From: Paenibacillus sp. VTT E-133291
Lineage (GTDB): Bacteria > Bacillota > Bacilli > Paenibacillales > Paenibacillaceae
Assembly (NCBI RefSeq): GCF_002264395.1
Contig: NZ_NFVA01000068.1
Coordinates: forward strand, 1 to 37,228
Length of the DNA stretch: 37,228 bases
Direction: 5' to 3'
In this document: positions 31,019-37,228 of the stretch, piece by piece
Layout of the letters: every line of letters starts with the position of its first letter
How positions within the stretch are numbered: position 1 is the stretch's first letter
Program-made: the position numbers and the translations under genes
Notes under the pieces: generated by a model
The model's input: only the letters and a program-made list of their open reading frames with translations
Told to the model about the DNA's origin: nothing
Databases searched by the model: none

Positions 31019-32428
31019 ATGAAAAAAGGTATGACTTTGCTATTGTCCCTGATTTTTGTATCATCAGCTTTACTGGCAGGTTGCGGAAGCAACAACAATG
31101 CATCTTCTAACAAAGGAGATGGAAACGCTACCGCGACGAATTCAGCGGATGCTACAAATGCTCCAGCAACAGAAGAACCAGTAAGTAGCGAACCGTTCGA
31201 AATGACGATTCGTCACACTCAAATCGGTGCCGACAAACAGAAGCGTTTAGCAATTCTGCAAGAAGTAGTGAAAAAGGTAGAAGGCGATGTACCGGGTCTG
31301 ACCTTTAAGCTTGATGGAGTAGATTCAGATGTAAACCGTAAAGAAAAATTACGTGGTGAAATGGCTGCAGGTAATCCACCAGAGATCTTCGATCTTTTCG
31401 GAAGCCCTGACTCTAAGATCTATGCTAAAGAAGGTAAATTACTCGATCTGACTCCAATCCTAGAGGAACTTGGAATTAAGGATAAATTCTCAAATCTTGA
31501 TCCTTTCACTTATGAAGGAAAAATTTACGGATTGCCTATCGGTGGATCTGGTGAAGGTTTCTTCTACAACAAAGAGTACTACAATAGCAAAGGCTGGAAA
31601 GCTCCAACAACATTTGCTGAATTGGAACAACAATTGGCTGACATCAAAGCTGACGGAAAAGTACCTTTGGCTGGTGCATCTAAGGCTGGTTGGGTACCGC
31701 TTATGCTAGCCAACCACTTGTGGTCACGTTATGCAGGTCCAGATGTAACCGCTAAGTTTGCAACAGGTGAAGCTAAATGGACTGATCCAAACGTTGTAAA
31801 AGGTTTTGCGAAGTACAAAGAATGGGTTGACAAAGGATACTTCAAAAAAGGCGAACTTGGTTTCGAGTATGCTGAATATACAACGCAATTCACTAGTAGT
31901 GAAGCAATCCTCTTGTATGATGGTACTTGGAAATCTTCCGTATTTAAAGAAGGACAATCTGGCGAAGGTTTGATCGGTAAAGTTGGATTCTTCAATATTC
32001 CTCCAGTTGATGGTGGCGTAGGCGACCAAACTGCATTGATGCGCGATGTAAACAATGGCTACGGTTTCTCTGCTTCTGCTGAAAAAGATCCACGTCAATT
32101 GGCTGCTGTGAAGTCATTTATCAAAAACCTATTTAATGAAGAAATGCAATTACGTGGACTGGTTGAAGATGGCGTATTGCCAGCAATGAAAATTGACCAA
32201 AACGTTCTGAACGAAAATATTACGGATGATCTGATGAGCGAAATCGTTGGTGTACTTAATAACTCACAATCTTCGTTCCCAGCATTTGACTCACTTGTTC
32301 AAGCTGATGTAACTACAGAAATCAGTAACATTCAAATTCAAAAGCTAATTGGTGGTCAGACAACTCCTGAGAAAATGGGCGAAGCATTACAGAAGGTACA
32401 AGAAGAAGCAAACGCAGCAGTTGAATAA
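31019..32428 (+). CDS. Extracellular sugar-binding lipoprotein, second ABC cluster
   Basis: 469 aa. Signal peptide KKGMTLLLSLIFVSSALLAGC with lipid Cys22, an Asn/Ala/Thr linker, and a family 1 binding fold (FEMTIRHTQIGADKQKRLAILQEVVKKVEGDVPGL). The start follows GGGGGG eight bases upstream. First gene of the cluster binding protein, permease, permease, kinase, regulator. A hairpin between it and the permeases probably keeps the binding protein in excess. Ligand unknown; a different sugar from the first cluster is likely, since the two binding proteins are clearly divergent. Confidence 0.92.
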   Translation: MKKGMTLLLSLIFVSSALLAGCGSNNNASSNKGDGNATATNSADATNAPATEEPVSSEPFEMTIRHTQIGADKQKRLAILQEVVKKVEGDVPGLTFKLDGVDSDVNRKEKLRGEMAAGNPPEIFDLFGSPDSKIYAKEGKLLDLTPILEELGIKDKFSNLDPFTYEGKIYGLPIGGSGEGFFYNKEYYNSKGWKAPTTFAELEQQLADIKADGKVPLAGASKAGWVPLMLANHLWSRYAGPDVTAKFATGEAKWTDPNVVKGFAKYKEWVDKGYFKKGELGFEYAEYTTQFTSSEAILLYDGTWKSSVFKEGQSGEGLIGKVGFFNIPPVDGGVGDQTALMRDVNNGYGFSASAEKDPRQLAAVKSFIKNLFNEEMQLRGLVEDGVLPAMKIDQNVLNENITDDLMSEIVGVLNNSQSSFPAFDSLVQADVTTEISNIQIQKLIGGQTTPEKMGEALQKVQEEANAAVE

Positions 32429-32442
32429 GTAGCTGCAAATTG

Positions 32443-32477
32443 AATGTACCCTGGTGCCAGAACCAGGGTACATTTTT
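32443..32477 (+). terminator. Intra-operon terminator/attenuator
   Basis: Perfect 13-bp stem AATGTACCCTGGT / ACCAGGGTACATT with a 6-nt loop and TTT. It lies between the binding protein and permease genes; partial read-through would give more binding protein than permease. Confidence 0.8.
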
Positions 32478-32555
32478 AAACTCAAAGAATTTATGTGTTT
32501 GCAAAGATCTAAAACATTCATTGTTCGCCAGATGTCAAAGCAACCGGAGGTAGTC

Positions 32556-33440
32556 ATGAATAAAGCACTAAGAAATCCATTGGTATTTTTCCTTTTTATT
32601 CTTCCAGCACTGATCTTGTTCACGATGTTTTTCATTTATCCCATCTTTAGTTCAATCTATTACAGCTTTACTAGCTGGAACGGGGTATCTGACACAGTCA
32701 AGTCTGCCGGTATCAGTAATTTTGAGAAGGCATTAGGAGACGAACGATTCTGGATATCTGTCAAAAATAACGGTTTCTTCATTCTTTTCTCTTGTTTTGT
32801 ACAGGTACCGTTAATCATATTCTTCTCGTTATTGATATCGAATGTAAAGAAACTGAAAGGCTTATATAAGACAGCGGTCTTCATGCCTTCCATTATGTCT
32901 ACAGCAGTTATCGGTATTCTATGGGGCTTCATTTATGAGCCCAACATTGGACTTTTAAATAAGGTTCTAGGTTTAGTGGGGATTAATCCAATTTACTGGC
33001 TGTCGGATGAAAAATTCGCAATGGTATCGATCCTGATCACGAATGCTTGGCAGTGGACTGGATTCTATATCGTAATGGTACTGGCAGCTATTCTGTCGAT
33101 ACCAGGTGAATTGGATGAAGCAGCTGCCATTGATGGCGCAACTGGATTCCAACGTGCTACACGCATCACACTTCCGCTAATCGTTCCGATCATTTCTGTT
33201 GTAATCATGTTATCCATTGCAGGGGCAATGAAAGCGGCGGATATCGTCATTGTAATGACTAAGGGTGGACCTGCAGGTTCAACCGATGTAATGGCAACCT
33301 ACATGATTAAATATGCAATTACGAACTTTAAATACGGGTACGGTAACACCATCGCAGTCCTGATCTTTGTATTTACATTGGTGGTTACAGCCGTTTATCA
33401 GCTGCTGATAGCCCGACGCACAGAAAGGATTGAATACTGA
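32556..33440 (+). CDS. Sugar ABC transporter permease (MalF/UgpA type), second cluster
   Basis: 294 aa, six helices, EAA loop EAAAIDGATGFQRATRITLPLI. The ATG at 32556 follows CCGGAGG; in-frame codons upstream from 32454 overlap the hairpin and are rejected. Its stop overlaps the start of the next permease. No ATPase gene nearby. Confidence 0.93.
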   Translation: MNKALRNPLVFFLFILPALILFTMFFIYPIFSSIYYSFTSWNGVSDTVKSAGISNFEKALGDERFWISVKNNGFFILFSCFVQVPLIIFFSLLISNVKKLKGLYKTAVFMPSIMSTAVIGILWGFIYEPNIGLLNKVLGLVGINPIYWLSDEKFAMVSILITNAWQWTGFYIVMVLAAILSIPGELDEAAAIDGATGFQRATRITLPLIVPIISVVIMLSIAGAMKAADIVIVMTKGGPAGSTDVMATYMIKYAITNFKYGYGNTIAVLIFVFTLVVTAVYQLLIARRTERIEY

Positions 33441-34270
33441 TGCCACGCGCCCTGAAAAAGAGTCTGCCCCATGTCGCACTATTGTCTTATCTACTAGTTA
33501 TTCTATTTCCTTTCCTGTTCGTGTTATTCTCATCTGTGAAAAAGGATAACAATGCGATAGCGCTTAACCCTTTTGGGATTCCAAAGGAGTTCGTTTTTGG
33601 TAACTACGTTGAAGCTTGGGTAAACGCCAAGATCAGCACCTACTTTTTTAACAGTTTGTACATTTCCATATTAGCTTCTGTAGTGTCTATCATTCTAGCT
33701 TCTATGTTTGCTTTTGCGGTAACACGGATGCGCCAAGGCAAATGGAATACGATTTTGTTCACGCTAGTTATGGTGGGAATGCTCATTCCAAACAACGCAT
33801 TGATGCTTCCTATTTATACGATTGTACGCAAAATGGGAATTCTGAACACACACTGGGCGTTGATTATTCCTTATATCGCGAATGCAATTCCATTTACGAT
33901 TATAATACTGGCTGCATTTATGCGTTCGTTGCCTAGAGAAATTGAAGAGGCTGCGGTCATGGATGGGTTGAAGGCACCGGGTATCTTTGCTAAAATTATT
34001 GTACCTCTAACCGTACCTGCCATGGTTACTGTATTCATTGTTAATTTCCTGGGCAATTGGAATGAATTCTTGCTGGCAAACTACTTCCTATCGAATGACG
34101 AACTGCGGACGCTCCCAGTGGGTATGGTTCAATTCCGCGATCAATATCAGATGAACTATGCACAAATGTCAGCGGGTATCGTCTTCAGTGTTCTTCCAGT
34201 AATTGTTATTTATGCGATTCTACAGGAAAAAATTATTGAAGGCGTAACAGCGGGCGGCGTAAAAGGATAA
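33440..34270 (+). CDS. Sugar ABC transporter permease (MalG/UgpE type), second cluster
   Basis: 276 aa, six helices, EAA loop EAAVMDGLKAPGIFAKIIVPLT. ATG overlaps the preceding TGA by one base (TGATG), so translation is coupled. Partner of the preceding permease. Confidence 0.93.
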   Translation: MPRALKKSLPHVALLSYLLVILFPFLFVLFSSVKKDNNAIALNPFGIPKEFVFGNYVEAWVNAKISTYFFNSLYISILASVVSIILASMFAFAVTRMRQGKWNTILFTLVMVGMLIPNNALMLPIYTIVRKMGILNTHWALIIPYIANAIPFTIIILAAFMRSLPREIEEAAVMDGLKAPGIFAKIIVPLTVPAMVTVFIVNFLGNWNEFLLANYFLSNDELRTLPVGMVQFRDQYQMNYAQMSAGIVFSVLPVIVIYAILQEKIIEGVTAGGVKG

Positions 34271-34298
34271 CTTTTTTCTCAGTCAGGAGCACTAGCCG

Positions 34299-36155
34299 AT
34301 GAATTTGCGCTATAAATTATTTACGGCATTTTTGGGCCTGATAATCATTCCCTTATTTATTCTAGGCATGCTTATGTTCTTTGTGACTTATAACTCTATT
34401 GAGAAGAAGTACAGCCAGCAGTCGGAATACTCACTTAAAGCTATTAGTTATAGTATTTCAAATGTGTTAAAAGATATGGATAACGTTACAGACAACGGAA
34501 TTGCTACCTCGGTTTTTCATATGGCACTTAGCGCCGAAGATCCTTCTAATCAGGATTTGACGGATGCTGAGCAACTCAGTTTGAATGCAAGCCAGCGCAA
34601 TTTCCGTAGTCTGTTGTTTAACCATCCATCGATTAGCTATGCTTTTTTGTACAATTTTAACGGTAGAGGTAACTCTGAAATCGTGTCGCTTTTTAATAAG
34701 GAAAATTTCCGAACGCTACCCTATGATACTTTCAAAAAAAGTGATTTGTACCAGGAAGTAATGGATTTGAATGGCGTGCCAAAATGGCTGGCTCCTCATG
34801 AGTATCCTGAACTTACAGGAACTGAACCTGTGTTTACACAAATTCGACTCGTGAAGGAACTGAGCTTCTTTCAGAACATAGGTATCCTTGTTGTACAGAT
34901 CAAAAATTGGGAGCTCGAATCGATATTTCGCAATTTAAAAATTGGGGATAGCAATCAGGATGTTTCGTTTATGCTAGTAAATGATGATGGAATGATTCTA
35001 TTTGACCCAGATCAAAAGCTGGATGGGCAAGATATTCAGTCATTCGCGAATAAAGAGATTACCTTCAAAAAAGGGTTTCAGAGTTTTAAAACAGAGTATA
35101 ACGGGGAGAAGAGTATTCTCTCCATGTATCATTTGAAGGATTATCCTTGGAGTCTAGTGTCTGTAACCTCATGGGACTCTTTATCTCGAGAAGTTACAGT
35201 ATTTGCACGCTGGTTTGTGGGGGTAATCTTCCTTTGCTTTTTGGCAGCGGTGATCTTCAATCTATTCTTTATGAATCGCATTACTGGTGCAATAGCCGTA
35301 ATTGTTCGTTTTATGCGACGTGTTGAGGATGGAGATCTAACTTCGCGGGTAGAAGTGAAGGGGAACGATGAGTTAACGCTTCTTGGTAAGGGCTTTAATG
35401 ATCTTATGGATAAAATTAACCGGTTGTTTAACAGAATCCATTTGGAACAGCGTCGCAAGAATCAAGCCGAGATGCGTGTTCTGCAGGCTCAGATTAAACC
35501 GCATTTTTTATTCAATACGTTAGAGTCGATTAATGTTCTGGCTATACAGAATGAAGGCAAGAAAGTCAGTGAGATGGTCTACCGACTGGCTAGTATTTTA
35601 CGTATTAGCATTCAGGATCGAGAAGAAATTACACTGGATGAAGAGGTTAAACATCTGCGCAATTATTTGGATATTCAAAAATTTAGATTTGAGGATTTAT
35701 TTGAATACGATATTGATATCCCACAAGAATTGATGAGTTGCGGTATTTTAAAGCTTACTTTGCAACCGCTTGTAGAGAATAGCATTCAGCATGGATTTGA
35801 GGGTATTGATTACAAAGGTCAAGTTTCTGTGAAAGTTTCGGAGAAGCAAGGGGACTTAATTTTACGAATTGAAGATAACGGTATTGGAATTACACCATCG
35901 CAGTTGTCTATTTTCCAATATATTGTGAATGATCCTGTGGAGCAAGAGGTTGAAGTTGAACGGGAAAACCGGATGAATCTTGAACGCAGAGGTCTTGGCA
36001 TACGCAGTGTAGCGGATCGCATCCGCATTGAATACGGTGACAGATATGGAATATTTATTTGTTCCAGTCCAGGATATGGTACTATTATTCAATGTGTCAT
36101 ACCTAAATACGAGCAGGGGGAAGATCATTATGCTAAAAGTATTATTGGTAGATGA
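34299..36155 (+). CDS. YesM-type sensor histidine kinase, second cluster
   Basis: 618 aa. Membrane helix FTAFLGLIIIPLFILGMLMFFV, an extracellular sensor domain, second helix (ARWFVGVIFLCFLAAVIFNLFFM), HAMP (MRRVEDGDLTSRVEVKGNDELTLLGKGFNDLM), and kinase core with QIKPHFLFNTLESINVLA (His402). The ATPase motifs LQPLVENSIQHG, IEDNGIGI and GLGIRSVADRI follow. ATG after AGGAG. It lies directly behind the second permease pair and overlaps the regulator gene, so it senses the same sugar signal. Confidence 0.92.
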   Translation: MNLRYKLFTAFLGLIIIPLFILGMLMFFVTYNSIEKKYSQQSEYSLKAISYSISNVLKDMDNVTDNGIATSVFHMALSAEDPSNQDLTDAEQLSLNASQRNFRSLLFNHPSISYAFLYNFNGRGNSEIVSLFNKENFRTLPYDTFKKSDLYQEVMDLNGVPKWLAPHEYPELTGTEPVFTQIRLVKELSFFQNIGILVVQIKNWELESIFRNLKIGDSNQDVSFMLVNDDGMILFDPDQKLDGQDIQSFANKEITFKKGFQSFKTEYNGEKSILSMYHLKDYPWSLVSVTSWDSLSREVTVFARWFVGVIFLCFLAAVIFNLFFMNRITGAIAVIVRFMRRVEDGDLTSRVEVKGNDELTLLGKGFNDLMDKINRLFNRIHLEQRRKNQAEMRVLQAQIKPHFLFNTLESINVLAIQNEGKKVSEMVYRLASILRISIQDREEITLDEEVKHLRNYLDIQKFRFEDLFEYDIDIPQELMSCGILKLTLQPLVENSIQHGFEGIDYKGQVSVKVSEKQGDLILRIEDNGIGITPSQLSIFQYIVNDPVEQEVEVERENRMNLERRGLGIRSVADRIRIEYGDRYGIFICSSPGYGTIIQCVIPKYEQGEDHYAKSIIGR

Positions 36156-36915
36156 CGAAGCCCCAATTCTGAATAATCTGAAAAGAGTGTTGCCATGGCA
36201 GGAGATGGGGATGGAGGTCGTCGGTATGGCGCGAAGCGGTATGGACGCCTTGCGCATTGCTGAAGAGGAGCAACCCGATCTTGTGTTGAGTGACATTCGT
36301 ATGCCAGTGATGGATGGATTAACTTTTGTAGGAAAGCTGCGGGAATTGGGATTGGATAGTGAGGTACTGCTTCTTACCGGGTATCAGGAATTTGACTATG
36401 CACGGGAAGCGATCCGGCTCGGGGTAAGAGAATACATTTGTAAGCCGATACATTATGAGGAGCTTGGCAATAAGGTGCGTGAGATCGGAGCTAATATCCG
36501 TAGTAAACAGTTTAAGAATAAACTGTACAATAGTATCCCTCTATTTCAGGAGATTCCTGAAGTTGACAATGGTAAAAAAACGCCGGATCAGCTAATGAAC
36601 TTGGCTGCTCAATACATCACTGAACATCTTCATTCAGATATCGGGATTGAGGAAGTGGCGAATAAGATCGGCATTAGCGGCAGTTACTTCTGCCTCTTGT
36701 TTAAGAACCGTTTTGCAATGACTTTCGTGGAATACGTAACACAACAACGAATTGAAGCAGCTAAGTTTATGCTTACTAACAGCGATAAAAGCATTACGGT
36801 GATTGGTTCCGGAGTCGGTTATCAGGAACGACGTTATTTCACGAAGGTATTTCAGAAGCAGACCGGGATGTCTCCTAAGGAGTATCGCGATCGGTGCCGG
36901 AGTGAAGTATTATGA
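36130..36915 (+). CDS. YesN-type response regulator, short form
   Basis: 261 aa. Receiver domain with Asp8-Asp9 and phosphoacceptor Asp55 (LVLSDIRMP), then directly the AraC-type DNA-binding domain (IGIEEVANKIGISGSYFCLLFKNRFAMTF and ITVIGSGVGYQERRYFTKVFQKQTGMS). It lacks the middle domain of about 200 residues present in the 442-aa regulator at 19271. ATG 36130 has GGGGGAAG upstream and lies inside the end of the kinase gene (26-bp overlap), so the two are coupled. Confidence 0.93.
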   Translation: MLKVLLVDDEAPILNNLKRVLPWQEMGMEVVGMARSGMDALRIAEEEQPDLVLSDIRMPVMDGLTFVGKLRELGLDSEVLLLTGYQEFDYAREAIRLGVREYICKPIHYEELGNKVREIGANIRSKQFKNKLYNSIPLFQEIPEVDNGKKTPDQLMNLAAQYITEHLHSDIGIEEVANKIGISGSYFCLLFKNRFAMTFVEYVTQQRIEAAKFMLTNSDKSITVIGSGVGYQERRYFTKVFQKQTGMSPKEYRDRCRSEVL

Positions 36916-36951
36916 GTCCGGCGGCGCGTGGTGAGGTTTAGGCTGGCCAGT

Positions 36952-37098
36952 ATGGTGAGAGTCAGCGTCACTGCGAGGAATGTTTGGACTTCCGGTCGCT
37001 GTTATCCTCAGATTTCTTGATAAGAAACCGCTCTTTGCGGTTGAAATCCGAGGATAAAGGCGAATGCTCCGCTCCTACAGTTCCAAACTTCCTCTCCG
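36952..37098 (-). repeat. Structured dispersed repeat, copy B (inverted)
   Basis: The minus-strand counterpart of copy A, alike over its whole length. Outer arms TTATCCTCAGATTTC (37002-37016) and GAAATCCGAGGATAA (37043-37057); inner hairpin AACCGC-N5-GCGGTT (37026-37042). Where copy A has a T-A closing pair this copy has A-T, a compensatory change. About 40 bp after the last regulator gene. Confidence 0.75.
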
Positions 37099-37228
37099 TT
37101 CCTTCTCCCTCACCACACTTCGGTGTGGATATGGGGTCGTCCCACTCCTACGGACGTGGGGACTCCTTGGGGAATGCGAAGACTATCGACCAGCCTGTGG
37201 CTGTGATAGAAGGGCGAGGGGCCTATTG
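37099..37228. other. Hairpin-rich, G+C-rich end of window
   Basis: No gene seen. CCACAC-TTCG-GTGTGG (37113-37128) is a UUCG tetraloop hairpin. GTCCCAC (37139-37145) pairs with GTGGGGAC (37156-37163) with one bulge. It may belong to a longer structured element or to a gene beyond the window. Confidence 0.35.

Overview
The window looks like chromosome from a Paenibacillus-type, low-to-moderate G+C Gram-positive bacterium. The reasons are AGGAGG-type ribosome binding sites, sigma-A promoters, lipoprotein solute-binding proteins, YesM/YesN-type two-component pairs, GH65 phosphorylases, a Bacillus-type Fnr with C-terminal cysteines, and cre-like and Rex-like operators. The genus is an inference from gene content, not from a marker gene. 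No phage, insertion sequence, CRISPR array, rRNA or tRNA was seen.

Positions 1-6.5 kb hold stress and housekeeping genes: a fused methionine sulfoxide reductase (msrAB) and a VTT-domain membrane protein on the minus strand, then a Gfo/Idh/MocA oxidoreductase, a small hypothetical, an HxlR regulator, an unrecognised 243-aa protein, the iron-sulfur repair protein ScdA and a duplicated-domain lipoprotein. Positions 6.5-11.5 kb are a nitrite module: nirB-nirD-nirC, with fnr convergent behind them. Two tandem Fnr boxes precede nirB, and one more lies in the fnr upstream region.

Positions 11.6-16.9 kb encode two paralogous GH65 inverting alpha-glucoside phosphorylases overlapping by 4 bp, followed by beta-phosphoglucomutase. 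Together these turn an alpha-glucobiose into glucose plus beta-glucose-1-phosphate and then glucose-6-phosphate. Positions 17.4-24.1 kb are a sugar ABC importer ordered kinase, regulator, permease, permease, binding protein. Positions 24.5-30.6 kb are adhE-pflB-pflA, the pyruvate-to-formate/ethanol fermentation branch. Positions 31.0-36.9 kb are a second ABC importer in the order binding protein, permease, permease, kinase, regulator. Neither importer has its own ATPase gene, so a shared MsmX-type ATPase elsewhere is likely.

The parts fit one programme: import of an oligosaccharide, phosphorolysis to save ATP, and fermentation or nitrite reduction without oxygen. Predicted control is CcpA (cre-like sites at 3865, 17406, 22579, 24376 and 30897), Rex (adhE) and Fnr (nirB, pflB, fnr). 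The less expected observations are four. (1) nirB and pflB share the same two-box Fnr promoter geometry. (2) A small stem-loop transcript with a 14-codon ORF may be divergent from fnr. (3) The first permease gene has a branched leader that could hide its ribosome binding site. (4) A structured repeat of about 145 bp occurs in inverted copies at 17.2 and 37.0 kb, with compensatory base changes, bracketing the two transporter clusters and the fermentation genes.
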